Shown: one piece after another, positions 8,462 to 18,412 of the stretch
Numbering within the stretch: the first letter of the stretch is position 1
Layout: every line of letters begins with the position of its first letter
Source: Acinetobacter sp. NIPH 298
Lineage (GTDB): Bacteria > Pseudomonadota > Gammaproteobacteria > Pseudomonadales > Moraxellaceae
DNA length: 64,000 nucleotides
Direction: 5' to 3'
Assembly (NCBI RefSeq): GCF_000369505.1
Contig: NZ_KB850055.1
Span: 992,001 to 1,056,000 of the forward strand
Made by a program: the position numbers and the translations under genes
Notes under the pieces: generated by a model
Told to the model about the DNA's origin: nothing
Databases searched by the model: none
Seen by the model: the letters and a program-made list of their open reading frames with translations, nothing else

Positions 8462-9496
8462 TTAATCGTATTGAACTGTTACTGTTGCCATTGCACGAAC
8501 AGTACCGGCGGTTACATTGGTTGCTGTCTGATAATAACGAGCCGATAATGGAATGTTATATTGAATAGTTTGGTTAGAGTTAACAGTACCAACTTGTAAT
8601 TTATCGCCTTTACGAATCACTTGATTTTTATTTTGATACTTCCACATTAACTGAACACCCACACCATTTGCTTTGGTTGAGTTTGGTGCTGTATTTGCCA
8701 TGACTTGAGTATTAGTACCATCTTGTGGAAAATCAAAGTCTAAGCTGATCTGATTCTTTTCCTCATATCCTGTTGGGTTTTGACCACCATTACAAAGAAG
8801 GTTTAAATCAAAAGCTTGTTCACCTTGGGTTGAACCAACACCGCTAAAACCTGACTTCATAACAGTGGGAAGCTGAACGACTTTGTTAATATTACCCTGT
8901 AGCTCACAAGATGACGAAGCAATCGTAATTGCATTAGCGAGCACAGTACTTGTAAGGAAGGGACGGTTTGCATAACCCTGTACATAGTAACTACTATATT
9001 GCCCAGGTACTAAAGCTCCTGATCCAGTTTGTTCTGCTATTTTAACAATTTCAACGACAAAATAACCTGATGCTAAACTGTATCGTGTGCCAGAAACTAA
9101 GCCACCACGAGTATAAGGATAATACCCAGAAAAATTACTGGCATTTTCAGCTTCACGGTAAAGACGAATACCAATGCCTGGGATATTGGTTGTATAAATA
9201 TTATTTCCAAGAGAGCTAAGGCCATAACCCTGACTTAATTCTGCTACTAAGCGATCACTAGCGTTACAATTGTCAACTACAGTTGCATTTCTACCACCTA
9301 TAGAACTAATTGGAAAAGTAGCCTTACGTAGAATTTTACCAACTTCATCACTCGGGCGAACAACGACCCGACCGACAGACATAAGTACATCATTTGCTGT
9401 ATAGGCAGTCATACGACAAGCTGCATTCGCTTCGCTGTAAATACCAAGACCTGCGGTAAGCAAAACACTATTTAAGAGTAATTTTTTCATTTGCAT
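8462..9496 (-). CDS. Two-domain fimbrial tip adhesin of a chaperone-usher pilus
   Basis: 344-aa secreted protein with a signal peptide (MKKLLLNSVLLTAGLGIYSEANA, cleaved about residue 25). The N-terminal half is a probable receptor-binding domain. The C-terminal half is a pilin domain that starts near a cysteine-containing segment (SSCELQGNINKVVQLP) and ends in a beta strand (AMATVTVQYD) of the donor-strand type. It is last in the pilus operon, as tip adhesins often are. Its start overlaps the usher stop: the ATG at 9490 forms an ATGA overlap, and the ATG at 9496 is an alternative. The ligand cannot be predicted. Confidence 0.8.
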   Translation of the reverse strand: MQMKKLLLNSVLLTAGLGIYSEANAACRMTAYTANDVLMSVGRVVVRPSDEVGKILRKATFPISSIGGRNATVVDNCNASDRLVAELSQGYGLSSLGNNIYTTNIPGIGIRLYREAENASNFSGYYPYTRGGLVSGTRYSLASGYFVVEIVKIAEQTGSGALVPGQYSSYYVQGYANRPFLTSTVLANAITIASSSCELQGNINKVVQLPTVMKSGFSGVGSTQGEQAFDLNLLCNGGQNPTGYEEKNQISLDFDFPQDGTNTQVMANTAPNSTKANGVGVQLMWKYQNKNQVIRKGDKLQVGTVNSNQTIQYNIPLSARYYQTATNVTAGTVRAMATVTVQYD

Positions 9497-12057
9497 ACTG
9501 CCTCGGTCATGATCATGCTTTGCTGATCGTTAGAAATTTGCGCTGTAACGTCATAACTAAAATTGCACTGTTCATTGGCATCATCGCCCCATTTTACGTA
9601 CAAATCACCTTTTGGTTCTTGCGTACGTAAATACACCATACTACCTTGAGCAACGATTCCAATTGCTTCATCTTTATCGTTAAAGACTTGAGCAGCGAAT
9701 GGTAAGCTTTCACCAGTTGCAGTTTTAGTATTGATGTAAATGGCATAACCTTTCTTGGTTGAGAAATCAACTTTTGCAATTGCACCTGCAAAAGGAGCAA
9801 TACGTTGGCTCGTTTCTTCTAATTCAACATTGGTTGACATTTCTTGTGGGTCAAGGGTGATGTCATTTAAGCGATAAGGTGTTACGTATGGGATAACGGC
9901 ATAACCTGATTTATTAATACTCAAACCAGTCGTATTATTTACTTTTGCCCCAGCAGCATCAGGTGCATAAACCAGTACCATGGTTTGACCTTGTTCTGGA
10001 CCAAATAGGATCCCTTCAGAGTGCGCAACAATATTACCGCTAACACTTACCATTGCTTGTTGATATGTATCCGCAACGCTATAAGAACCGCCCACTGTAG
10101 CAAAGTTAGTACGATAACGAGCATTGGTGTTAAAGCTTGGGTTCTGTCTATCTTGGTGTGAAACAGATGATCCATAACTAAAACGATCACCAACCATACC
10201 ACTAAAACCTACGGTACGACTGTCTTCAGAAACGTTGGCGTTGACATTGACTGAGTTCTTTCTGAAATTGATTGGGAAAGAAAGAGTCATTAAATATTCG
10301 GTATCACGTTTTTGACTACGCGAACCATATTCAACTTCACGATTGGTCGCTGAAAGACCATAAGTTAAGCCATGATAGTTATTGCTATAACCTACTTGAT
10401 ATTGGCGACTCGTTTCATTTCGATTCCAATAGTCATTCCAAGAACCAACCATATAGACGTTACCCCAACCATCAGGTAAACCTTGGTTCAATGTAATTTG
10501 GAACTCGCTACGTTGTTTACCAACTGCAAAAGTATTGACACCTTTATTTTCAAGGTCTCTAATTAACAATGCATCGCGTAATTTATAATAGTTTTCAGTA
10601 GAATAACGATACGCCGCCAAGGTTAAATTGGTGTTGGTCGGAGAAATAAGTTTACTGTAACTTAAACGGAAACTCTGACCAGATTGCGAACCTTGTTTGT
10701 CAAAATCTGCGTTTGAATGTGTTGCATCAAGTGATACTGCACCAATAGGGGTAGCAAAGGCTGCACCCAATAAAATAGCGCTATAGTCTTCAGCCAACTG
10801 GAAACCGGTATAACCTGTCAAATAGTTATTAATACCACGTTGGTACTTACCTTGAGTTGTCCAAGGTGTTAAATCAATATCGCGATCACGGAATTCACCG
10901 GCTGTTAATGAGTAGCGGCTGAGCCCAGGACGTAGCATTTGTACAACGGAAGCATATGGAACAGCGAACTTTTGGACTTCGCCATTTGACTCAATAATAG
11001 AGACCTCAAGTTCACCACCAAAACCAGTAGGGTAGAGATCATTTATTTCAAAGCTACCAGGTGCTACGGTGGTTTGATAGATCAACTGACCTTGTTGGCG
11101 CACTTCAATTTTTGCATTGGTTTTTGCATTACCACGAATACGCGGTGCGTAACCAAGCATACTATTTGGAAGCATGCGATCATCGCTTGAAAAATCTACA
11201 CCACGATAACCGAATGAATCAAATAATTCACCGTTAGTAAAACTATCACCAAGTGTCAATACACCGCGATACTGTGGGAAAGCACGCTGTAAATAAGTGC
11301 TAGTTGCTTCGTAATTCGATTTTTTCTTAGTTTTTGAATCGAGTTCACTTTGGTTACCATCTTGCCATTGCCACTGACCGTTGTGGCGAAGTTGCCAACC
11401 GGCAATATTCGCACCAGTGGTGATGGCCATAAAGGCATTTGTGGTTTCTTTATTTTCATTTGAACGGTTAAAAGTTTTATATGCACTACCACTATAAGAT
11501 AAGAACCCAGCATTGATACCGCGATCCCATATACTTGGATCAACATAGCCTTGTGCATTTTTCTGTAATGCAATTTGTGGAATCGAAATGTCTACACGTA
11601 AGCGGGAAGTATCAAAATCATAATAAGCATTTTCAATCCATTCTTCGATCTTGTAGCAAGCATTTGGAGCAGCAGACTCAGTACGATTAACCAGCACTTC
11701 TTGTTTTACACCATATTCAAGTAATGAACTTGAAGTGAAGCAGGTAAATGCATTTTGGTTTTGTTCAGTTGAACGAAAAACCATTCTCTTTTTACCAAAC
11801 CAATTTCCATTAATATAAACGTCAAGACTATATTCACCTGGTAAAACTGGATTGCCATATTTGAAGCGTGAGACGTCTACTTTTTGTGCATCACCTATTA
11901 GGAAAACAGAATCAAACTCTGCTTCCATCGGTGCTGGTTTTGCTGTCTCTTCTACCGCATATACAGCCACAGGCATCGTAATAGTGATTACCCCTGATGT
12001 GAGGTAATAACAAACTCGACGCTTTAAAAGTTTAGCTGTTGCATTTTTCTTTGACAT
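9487..12057 (-). CDS. fimD: Fimbrial outer-membrane usher (FimD/PapC family)
   Basis: Outer-membrane pore that receives chaperone-subunit complexes and assembles the pilus. At 856 aa it has the usual usher length. After an N-terminal targeting region come the periplasmic N-domain (FDSVFLIGDAQKVDVSRF, near residue 48), a 24-strand barrel with plug (GTNLTLAAYRYSTENYY is typical of the barrel) and C-terminal domains with a late cysteine pair (CNFSYDVTAQI and the final VCK). It lies 62 bp downstream of the chaperone gene and overlaps the adhesin gene. Confidence 0.95.
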   Translation of the reverse strand: MSKKNATAKLLKRRVCYYLTSGVITITMPVAVYAVEETAKPAPMEAEFDSVFLIGDAQKVDVSRFKYGNPVLPGEYSLDVYINGNWFGKKRMVFRSTEQNQNAFTCFTSSSLLEYGVKQEVLVNRTESAAPNACYKIEEWIENAYYDFDTSRLRVDISIPQIALQKNAQGYVDPSIWDRGINAGFLSYSGSAYKTFNRSNENKETTNAFMAITTGANIAGWQLRHNGQWQWQDGNQSELDSKTKKKSNYEATSTYLQRAFPQYRGVLTLGDSFTNGELFDSFGYRGVDFSSDDRMLPNSMLGYAPRIRGNAKTNAKIEVRQQGQLIYQTTVAPGSFEINDLYPTGFGGELEVSIIESNGEVQKFAVPYASVVQMLRPGLSRYSLTAGEFRDRDIDLTPWTTQGKYQRGINNYLTGYTGFQLAEDYSAILLGAAFATPIGAVSLDATHSNADFDKQGSQSGQSFRLSYSKLISPTNTNLTLAAYRYSTENYYKLRDALLIRDLENKGVNTFAVGKQRSEFQITLNQGLPDGWGNVYMVGSWNDYWNRNETSRQYQVGYSNNYHGLTYGLSATNREVEYGSRSQKRDTEYLMTLSFPINFRKNSVNVNANVSEDSRTVGFSGMVGDRFSYGSSVSHQDRQNPSFNTNARYRTNFATVGGSYSVADTYQQAMVSVSGNIVAHSEGILFGPEQGQTMVLVYAPDAAGAKVNNTTGLSINKSGYAVIPYVTPYRLNDITLDPQEMSTNVELEETSQRIAPFAGAIAKVDFSTKKGYAIYINTKTATGESLPFAAQVFNDKDEAIGIVAQGSMVYLRTQEPKGDLYVKWGDDANEQCNFSYDVTAQISNDQQSMIMTEAVCK

Positions 12058-12119
12058 AATACGTTCGCCTATTCAACGATAGGTACAAAATCATCTATAG
12101 AGTGGGAGTAATTTACTTG

Positions 12120-12854
12120 TTATTGAAGTTTGATCTGATGTTCAATACGACCACCGTAATCATTGATATTAATAAAACTAAGTTTTTCAACACTTGCTAT
12201 TTTCAATTGAACTTTGTCTTCAGAAAATGGAGATAGCATTAAACCCTTAGGAAGTAGGTCAACAGTTTTTCCTGCATTTTTCTGATATATCGATGTCATT
12301 GTGACATGGAACGGTGTTGGATTTTTAACAATCAAAGTCTGTCCACTTCTAGACCACTGTAGTTTTTCTCCTGCTAGATTTGCATCTTCTTTAATATTTG
12401 CAGGACGATAGAAAAACTTAATACGTGAACGAATCGCTAGTTGTAGGAAGTTATCTGGAACCTCTTCTTTAGCACCAGCTTTAGGTCTAGGTGGAATATC
12501 AAGCACGTTTAACCAAAAAACGGTTTCTTTTGTCTGATCGATTTGAGCTGCGTTTGGCAGAGCTGAAATACGAAGCGATTGACTCTTGGTCGGATCAACA
12601 CGAGAAATCGGTGGAGTAATCATAAATGGAACTTTTGATTGGTCTGGTGTGCTTTTAGCATCACCTTCATCAATCCAAGCTTGAACAAGAGATGGTTTAG
12701 AACCATTGTTACTTACTTGCAAGGTGACTTCACGAGCATCAGATGGATAGATCACTCGAGTACCGTGTAAGATAATTTCTGCATGTGTGTTATTTGCGAC
12801 AAGAATAGAGGACATCGCTAAACCAAGCAAAAAATTGTAACCGTTCAGTGCCAT
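12120..12854 (-). CDS. fimC: Periplasmic fimbrial chaperone (FimC/PapD family)
   Basis: 244-aa periplasmic chaperone with two immunoglobulin-like domains and an N-terminal signal peptide (about 25 residues, ending NNTHA). The motifs GTRVIYPSDAREVTLQVSN, FWLNVLDIPP and RIKFFYRP are the PapD-family signatures. The R of GTRV and the K/R of IKFFYRP are the subunit-anchoring region. The spacing between F1 and G1 suggests the short-loop (FGS) class. It follows fimA, separated by a strong hairpin at 12893-12924. Confidence 0.95.
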   Translation of the reverse strand: MALNGYNFLLGLAMSSILVANNTHAEIILHGTRVIYPSDAREVTLQVSNNGSKPSLVQAWIDEGDAKSTPDQSKVPFMITPPISRVDPTKSQSLRISALPNAAQIDQTKETVFWLNVLDIPPRPKAGAKEEVPDNFLQLAIRSRIKFFYRPANIKEDANLAGEKLQWSRSGQTLIVKNPTPFHVTMTSIYQKNAGKTVDLLPKGLMLSPFSEDKVQLKIASVEKLSFININDYGGRIEHQIKLQ

Positions 12855-12892
12855 TTATATTTACTCTACAGTTGCATGTTCTTTATTGAAAA

Positions 12893-12924
12893 CTGCGAGT
12901 TTTTAAGTACATAAAAACCCGCAG
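12893..12924 (-). terminator. Intra-operon hairpin between fimA and the chaperone gene
   Basis: On the minus strand, a 13-bp stem (CTGCGGGTTTTTA / TAAAAACTCGCAG, one G:T pair) closes a 6-nt loop and is followed by TTTTC. It lies 15 bases after the fimA stop and upstream of the chaperone gene. It is likely a partial terminator or 3'-stabilising structure that gives excess major pilin. Confidence 0.75.
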
Positions 12925-12939
12925 AAACTTATCAAAAGA

Positions 12940-13473
12940 TTATTGATAAATGATTGTGTATTGAACTGAAGTATTTACTTGACCAGCAGTAGAAGCACCA
13001 GTTGCATAGTATTCAGCATAGTAGTTAAGGTCAGCAGTACCACCTTCTACAACGTCAACCCACTGAGAGTTAGATTGAGCACCAGAAGCGCCAGCAGCAA
13101 GAACTGGAATAGCTTGGTTGTTGTCGCCCAATAATTGAACATCAACGTTTTTAGCACCAGCAGCGTTTTGGTTAAGTAAACGACCAGTATTGAAGTCAAC
13201 AGTAGCACCTGGTTCGAAGTAAGTAGCAACTTTACCTTCTGAACAGTTACCTAAGTTGATTTGGAATGGCGTACGACCAGCAACATCACCTGCGTTTGCA
13301 AGAGTTTGTTTAGATACAGTTGGAAGAGTTACAGTAAAATCTTTACCTGCTGGAGTCACGATGTCGCAGGTTTTGTCAGTTACTAAACCATTGATTGTAA
13401 TAGTACCATCAGCAGCTTGTGCATTAGCAATACCTACAACTGAAAGTGTAGCGATCAAAGCAAGTTTTTTCAT
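12940..13473 (-). CDS. fimA: Major fimbrial subunit (type 1 FimA-like pilin)
   Basis: 177-aa pilin with a signal peptide (MKKLALIATLSVVGIANAQA, cleaved near residue 21), followed by GTITINGLVTDKTCDIV. The two cysteines (one in KTCDIV, one in LGNCSEG) should form the conserved pilin disulfide. The C-terminus ends in the strand NTSVQYTIIYQ, with the penultimate-tyrosine motif typical of chaperone-recognised pilins. First gene of the operon, preceded by a 474-bp AT-rich non-coding region that must hold the promoter. It is followed by a strong hairpin. Confidence 0.95.
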   Translation of the reverse strand: MKKLALIATLSVVGIANAQAADGTITINGLVTDKTCDIVTPAGKDFTVTLPTVSKQTLANAGDVAGRTPFQINLGNCSEGKVATYFEPGATVDFNTGRLLNQNAAGAKNVDVQLLGDNNQAIPVLAAGASGAQSNSQWVDVVEGGTADLNYYAEYYATGASTAGQVNTSVQYTIIYQ

Positions 13474-13947
13474 AATAATATCTCGAATACATCAGCTAAA
13501 AAATTGAATTAGATTACTTTTTCAGGTTATTTTTGCGCCGAACAAGTAATGAGCGAAATATACCAGTTATTAAAAAAAATGCAAACTCTGTCACAAAAAT
13601 AAATTTATTAATCATATATTATACAATTGCTAAGTAAGTCGCTGTTTATTTGAATTTTTTTATTAGAAAAATTAATCTTATTTGTTAGTTTTGTGAAAAA
13701 TCATGAAAAAAATGATGATTTTTTTTAAGCAAAAATTGAGTAAATGTTTATTTTTTGTTCAAAATTGAGCTTTTTTTATATGAATTTTTTATGACAAAAA
13801 TATAGTGTTAAGACGGTTTTTTTGAATTTTGAGTCAAAAAAGTTCGGCATTAACAAAAATGCTTAATTGGTTTTAAGAATTTCTTAAGATTGGGAGCTTA
13901 GTTTTTAAGCATGGTCTGATGGTAAAAACACCAATAAGGAGATTTCG
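13474..13947. other. AT-rich intergenic region upstream of fimA
   Basis: 474 bp without a gene, between fimA (minus) and a small plus-strand gene. It is very AT-rich with many runs of T. A short palindrome (TTAAGAATTTCTTAA, about 13871-13885) lies near the plus-strand gene. I see no invertible element with flanking inverted repeats of the fimS type. The pilus promoter must be here, but I could not identify it with confidence. Confidence 0.6.
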
Positions 13948-14298
13948 ATGAACATGCTTTATACCCATAAACCAAACTACTATTTTTTTGCTCATAAATT
14001 TGTCCTGTTTTTAGAGGGCTATCTAAAAAGTCACGCTACAGAACAACAGCGCACGAGTTTCAATTTGCAAACGATTTATGATTTGTTTGGTCATGATCGA
14101 GCTTCAAGTACAACAAATCTAGAAGGTATTTTAAATATTGCAGATGAATATGTACTGGACACTGATGAAGGGCAGCAAGCATTGATTCGTGCTTACCATG
14201 TGCATTTAGATAATCATGTACTGACTTTGGAGTTTAATCCCAAAGCGGTTGCATGCTTACAAGGCGGGCAAACCATCGTCAGCCCACAAGCGGCTTAA
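13948..14298 (+). CDS. Hypothetical protein, 116 aa
   Basis: I do not recognise this family. The start is well supported by an AAGGAG ribosome binding site just upstream of ATG 13948, and a good terminator follows at 14338-14374, so it is a genuine single-gene unit. The protein has no signal peptide or membrane helix. The N-terminal part (YYFFAHKFVLFLEGYLKSH) is aromatic-rich and probably helical. The C-terminal part has alternating strands (YHVHLDNHVLTLEFNP). It appears to be a small cytosolic protein of unknown role. Confidence 0.75.
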   Translation: MNMLYTHKPNYYFFAHKFVLFLEGYLKSHATEQQRTSFNLQTIYDLFGHDRASSTTNLEGILNIADEYVLDTDEGQQALIRAYHVHLDNHVLTLEFNPKAVACLQGGQTIVSPQAA

Positions 14299-14337
14299 GC
14301 TAAGCAAACAAGACAAAAGACTGAATTCCTCGTTGAT

Positions 14338-14374
14338 ACACTGAGTTAATGATCTTTTAGCTCAGTGTTTTTTT
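14338..14374 (+). terminator. Terminator after the 116-aa gene
   Basis: Stem ACACTGAG / CTCAGTGT closing a 15-nt loop, followed by seven T. Confidence 0.8.
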
Positions 14375-14655
14375 ATCGAGCTGATTTCAATTCATCGATT
14401 GGTTATGATATCTATATCAAATCAAGTGATCAGAATATTGTGATGGATAAAGACTTTAACTCTGAAACGTATACTGTAGATGAAAGTATTAGCGATACCA
14501 TTTTGTGGTTGATGCATCATCAAGAGATCTTTGATTCATTTCATTTTGATGTGCATACGCAAGAGTTGTCTGTGACACATGCAGCAGGGGTGGATATCAT
14601 CCGGATTGGCATGTTTTTGAATGCCAAATACGGCATATTGGTTACATCAATTTAA
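14365..14655 (+). CDS. Hypothetical protein, up to 96 aa
   Basis: I do not recognise it. An open frame runs from a GTG at 14365, which lies inside the preceding terminator, to TAA at 14655. The first ATG in frame is at 14443, which would give 70 aa. Neither start has a strong ribosome binding site. Protein-like sequence extends upstream of that ATG (SIGYDIYIKSSDQNIVM), so the gene may have lost its original 5' end or use the GTG. The C-terminal part (FHFDVHTQELSVTHAAG) has a strand pattern loosely like the preceding gene. A terminator follows at 14676-14703. Confidence 0.45.
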   Translation: MFFYRADFNSSIGYDIYIKSSDQNIVMDKDFNSETYTVDESISDTILWLMHHQEIFDSFHFDVHTQELSVTHAAGVDIIRIGMFLNAKYGILVTSI

Positions 14656-14675
14656 CACTGGTGATTTATTTAGAA

Positions 14676-14703
14676 AAAAGCCTTGTCAAATGACAAGGCT
14701 TTT
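14676..14703. terminator. Bidirectional terminator between the small gene and bioB
   Basis: Perfect 13-bp stem (AAAAGCCTTGTCA / TGACAAGGCTTTT) with a 2-nt loop, flanked by A and T runs. It separates two convergent genes. Confidence 0.85.
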
Positions 14704-14707
14704 GAAT

Positions 14708-15709
14708 TTATGCGCTCATGGCATCTACTGTGAGTTCAGCAATACTTGGTTTCGGTTTTTCGGCAGTGAGACCGAGTTTAGCAAACAAGAGTTGGTCTTT
14801 ACCTTCACCTGCATTTGGTGTGGTTAAGAGCTTTTCACCAGAGAATAACGAATTAGCCCCAGCCATAAATGCCAGTGCTTGATCAGAATCACTTAAAGAC
14901 TCACGGCCAGCGGATAAACGAATATAACTATGCGGCATGATGATACGTGCAACAGCGATCGTGCGTATCCATTCGGTTACTTCAAGTTTTTCAACATCAG
15001 CAAGTGGTGTACCTTCGATTGGCACAAGCATGTTGATGGGCACGGACTCAGGATGAACAGGCATAGTCGCAAGTTCATGTAATAAACCAATACGATCATT
15101 ACGGCTTTCGCCTAAGCCCACAATACCACCACTACATACTTTCATACCTGCCTGACGCACATGATCAAGGGTGTCCAGACGATCATCAAATGTGCGGGTA
15201 CTAATAATATGTGAATAATATTCGCGGGATGTATCTAGGTTATGGTTGTAATAATCTAAACCAGCATCTTTTAGGCGTTCTGCTTGAGATTGATTGAGCA
15301 TTCCTAAGGTCATACACGTTTCTAAACCAAGTGCTTTCACTTCACGTACCATTTCCAGTACATACGGCATATCACGTTCATGCGGATTACGCCAAGCTGC
15401 GCCCATACAGAAGCGAGAAGAACCCGATTCTTTTGCTGATAATGCTTCACGAATGACTTTATCTACTGCGATACGTTTTTCAGCTTCCAATTTAGAATCG
15501 TAGCGAGCAGATTGTGAGCAATACTTGCAGTCTTCAGGGCATTTACCTGTTTTAATAGAAAGAAGCGTACTTACCTGAATCGTATTGGCTTGGAAATGTT
15601 GACGATGAACACCTTGCGCTTCAAATACTAAGTCTAAAAATGGTTGATCATATAGGGCTTGGATTTCATCACGAGTCCAGTCATTACGTACAGTCATTGT
15701 TATATCCAT
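14708..15709 (-). CDS. bioB: Biotin synthase
   Basis: Radical-SAM enzyme that inserts sulfur into dethiobiotin, the last step of biotin synthesis. The 333-aa length is usual. The radical-SAM cysteine motif is [13 protein letters not shown], and [12 protein letters not shown] and [11 protein letters not shown] are typical BioB blocks. [16 protein letters not shown] and GGIVGLGES also fit. The gene is alone, as often in Acinetobacter, where bioB is separate from bioADFC. The start is at ATG 15709; a second Met lies four codons in (15697). Confidence 0.96.
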   Translation of the reverse strand: MDITMTVRNDWTRDEIQALYDQPFLDLVFEAQGVHRQHFQANTIQVSTLLSIKTGKCPEDCKYCSQSARYDSKLEAEKRIAVDKVIREALSAKESGSSRFCMGAAWRNPHERDMPYVLEMVREVKALGLETCMTLGMLNQSQAERLKDAGLDYYNHNLDTSREYYSHIISTRTFDDRLDTLDHVRQAGMKVCSGGIVGLGESRNDRIGLLHELATMPVHPESVPINMLVPIEGTPLADVEKLEVTEWIRTIAVARIIMPHSYIRLSAGRESLSDSDQALAFMAGANSLFSGEKLLTTPNAGEGKDQLLFAKLGLTAEKPKPSIAELTVDAMSA

Positions 15710-15776
15710 GATGATAGATTACGTTTGTTGAGATTAATCATACAGAAATCATGCCAAAGCCAAAGGGCAAAAAACA

Positions 15777-16901
15777 TCATTTTTCTATTTGATGCACAAT
15801 TGCTTGGCGCGATTGTTGTTGAATTGCCCAATCAATATGTACATTTACAATCTCATCGTGCCATATTTTTGCTTCTTGCAATTTGGCTACGATTTCAGCT
15901 GAGTATGGCGCATTTCCTAAACCGATTGCAATATTACGCTTAAAGGATTGATAGCCCGTACGACGGATTGGGCTACCTTCTGTATTGGCTAAAAATGTTG
16001 CCTCATCCCATTGCCATATTTCGAGCAGACTAATGTCGTCTAAACTATGTCTTGGGTCGAAGTCAGGGATTGATGCTGTTTGAGCAAAACCATTCCATGG
16101 GCAAATAAGCTGACAGTCATCACAGCCAAAAATACGGTTGCCAATACCTTGCCGCAAGTCTTCGGGGATAATACCTTTATATTCAATGGTCAAATACGCA
16201 ATACATTTTCTGGCATCAAGCATATAAGGCTCAACGATCGCTTGCGTTGGACATATATCAATACAGGCTGTACATGAGCCACAATGCGCTGTTGCAGGCT
16301 GGTCAAACGGAAGTTCAAGAGAAGTAAACAATTCACCTAAAACAAAAAAAGAACCTGATTTTTTGTGGATAAGTAAAGTATGTTTTCCTGTCCACCCCAT
16401 ACCGGCACTTTCGGCTAAAGATTTTTCAAAAATTGGGGCTGAGTCTGCGAAAGGGCGTGATTCAAAATCTCCCACTTTTTCTTTGATACGCGCGGCCAAT
16501 GTTTTAAGTCGTCCACGCATGACCTTATGATAGTCACGCCCACGGGCATAGCGTGCAATAATGGCTGAATTTGGTTCAAGTGGTACATAACGAGGTTTAG
16601 GCGATGCCACAAGATAGTTCATTCGCACACAAATAATGCTTTTTGTTCCAGGGACGAGTAAGGTTGGGTCTGCACGTTTTTCTAAGTTTTCTTCTAAATA
16701 GTGCATGTCAGCATGATAGCCACGCTTTAAATATTCTTCGAAACGCGGCATTTGATCTTGAGCATCAGGTTTGGCAATGACACAATCAGAAAAGCCCAAG
16801 TCTAAAGCCTGTGCTTTGATCCATGCTTTAAGCTCTTGAGGATCAAACTGTTGTAGTTCAATCTTTTGAGAAAGTTTTTGAGACGATGCAGTGGAAGCCA
16901 T
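15777..16901 (-). CDS. queG: Epoxyqueuosine reductase
   Basis: Cobalamin- and iron-sulfur-dependent enzyme for the last step of queuosine formation in tRNA. Two 4Fe-4S motifs are visible: CGSCTACIDICPTQAI and CDDCQLICPWN. MGWTGKHTLLIH and YARGRDYHKV are QueG signatures. The frame is open to 17036, but that extension would run into the divergent nnr gene. The Met at 16901 (MASTASSQKLSQK) gives 374 aa, the usual length, and leaves a 23-bp gap to nnr. In many bacteria queG and nnr are neighbours, which supports both calls. Confidence 0.94.
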   Translation of the reverse strand: MASTASSQKLSQKIELQQFDPQELKAWIKAQALDLGFSDCVIAKPDAQDQMPRFEEYLKRGYHADMHYLEENLEKRADPTLLVPGTKSIICVRMNYLVASPKPRYVPLEPNSAIIARYARGRDYHKVMRGRLKTLAARIKEKVGDFESRPFADSAPIFEKSLAESAGMGWTGKHTLLIHKKSGSFFVLGELFTSLELPFDQPATAHCGSCTACIDICPTQAIVEPYMLDARKCIAYLTIEYKGIIPEDLRQGIGNRIFGCDDCQLICPWNGFAQTASIPDFDPRHSLDDISLLEIWQWDEATFLANTEGSPIRRTGYQSFKRNIAIGLGNAPYSAEIVAKLQEAKIWHDEIVNVHIDWAIQQQSRQAIVHQIEK

Positions 16902-16924
16902 AAACCAATAACAGGGGGATAAAC

Positions 16925-18412
16925 ATGCAACGTCCAGTTTACCATAGTCAAAGTATTCAAGCATGGGAGCAGCGTTGGTTTGCTCAGCAAAATTCTTCGC
17001 TGGGACTGATGCAACAAGCCGCTTGGGCAATAACACAGCACTTGCTTCAACAATTTCAAGAACAAGACATTAAAAAAATTGCTGTGTGGTGTGGTCAAGG
17101 TAACAACGCGGGTGACGGTTATTATATCGCTGCATTTTTAAAAAAAGCGGGATTTGAGGTAACGGTATTTGCCGCTGAGTTAGGTCACTCTGCTGATCTA
17201 AAGCACGCTTATGTATATGCTCAAGAGTATCAAGTTGGTATTCAATTATTAAACCTCCCTAAATCCCTCTTTGAGAATGAGGGACTTTTATTTGATTGCC
17301 ATATTGATGCTTTATTTGGAATAGGCTTAAATCGTGAATTAGATCAAAATTGGCAAAATATTATTCAACTCTTTAATGAGCAAACAGGTTTAAAAATTTC
17401 AATTGATATTCCAAGTGGTTTGCATGCCAATACAGGGCAAGTCTTACCTTGCGCGATTCAAGCCGACCAAACTTTTACGATTCTCGGTTATAAAGCTGGA
17501 TTGTTTACAGGTCAAGGCAAGGAATTTGTAGGGAAGCTTCATTTAGTTAGCCTAATTCCAACTGACGAAGAATTAAAGCCAGTGGCTTATTTATCCCCAG
17601 AAAAAATCACTTTACCTAAACGCAAAGCCTTTGGTCATAAAGGTAGTTATGGGCATGTCTTGGTTGTGGGTGGGCATGCTGATATGGGGGGAGCAGTCAT
17701 CATGTCTGCTGAAGCTGCTTTTTATGCAGGTGCAGGAAAAGTCAGTGTGGTGTGTGATGCTAAACACCATCAAGCAATCTTATCGCGTTCACCAAATATT
17801 ATGGTTCGAGATATAAATGCTTTAAATCTAGAAACCATTCAACAACTATTAAAGCAAGTTGATGCAGTCTGTTTTGGTATGGGGTTAGGGCGAGATGAAT
17901 GGGCTGAAAATATCTATAAACAATGGTTGGATTCACTCAATCAAAATACGCAATTAGAAGTTGTGCTTGACGCTGATGGACTTTGGTTTCTAGCCAAGCA
18001 TCCACAACAGTTAAAAGAACATATTTACGCAACACCGCATTCAGGCGAAGCGGCGACATTATTGGGTTGTACTGCCGCTGAAATTGAACAAGATCGAATC
18101 GCAGCCATTCATCAATTACAGCAAAAATATGCAGGACAATGGGTACTAAAAGGCGCAGGGAGTCTGACCTTGGAATTAGGTGATGACTTATTTATCTGTA
18201 CCCAAGGTAATGCGGGCATGGGGACTGGAGGGATGGGTGATGTCTTAGCAGGTATGATCGCCAGTTTAAAAGCGCAGTTTCATGAGCAAATTAAATTGCA
18301 CGAAATTGTTAGCCTCCACGCCCAAGCAGGTGATCTTTTAGCGAGCAATGGTATGAGAGGATTACAAGCACATGAAATGGGGAGAATGATTTATAAAGTT
18401 GTGAATGATTAA
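16925..18412 (+). CDS. nnr: Bifunctional NAD(P)H-hydrate epimerase/dehydratase
   Basis: 495-aa fusion that repairs hydrated NADH and NADPH. The N-terminal YjeF_N epimerase domain includes [20 protein letters not shown]. The C-terminal carbohydrate-kinase-like dehydratase domain includes [14 protein letters not shown] and the ATP-site motif [16 protein letters not shown]. The start has a strong AGGGGG site seven bases upstream. The gene is divergent from queG and converges with ruvC, overlapping its end by 4 bp. Confidence 0.95.
   Translation: MQRPVYHSQSIQAWEQRWFAQQNSSLGLMQQAAWAITQHLLQQFQEQDIKKIAVWCGQGNNAGDGYYIAAFLKKAGFEVTVFAAELGHSADLKHAYVYAQEYQVGIQLLNLPKSLFENEGLLFDCHIDALFGIGLNRELDQNWQNIIQLFNEQTGLKISIDIPSGLHANTGQVLPCAIQADQTFTILGYKAGLFTGQGKEFVGKLHLVSLIPTDEELKPVAYLSPEKITLPKRKAFGHKGSYGHVLVVGGHADMGGAVIMSAEAAFYAGAGKVSVVCDAKHHQAILSRSPNIMVRDINALNLETIQQLLKQVDAVCFGMGLGRDEWAENIYKQWLDSLNQNTQLEVVLDADGLWFLAKHPQQLKEHIYATPHSGEAATLLGCTAAEIEQDRIAAIHQLQQKYAGQWVLKGAGSLTLELGDDLFICTQGNAGMGTGGMGDVLAGMIASLKAQFHEQIKLHEIVSLHAQAGDLLASNGMRGLQAHEMGRMIYKVVND

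Noticed and set aside
13474..13947. Invertible promoter element controlling the pilus
   Set aside because: No pair of inverted repeats flanks a promoter-sized segment and no fim recombinase gene is near.
15777..17036. Longer queG start at 17036
   Set aside because: It would overlap the start of nnr by more than 100 bp; the Met at 16901 gives the usual length.
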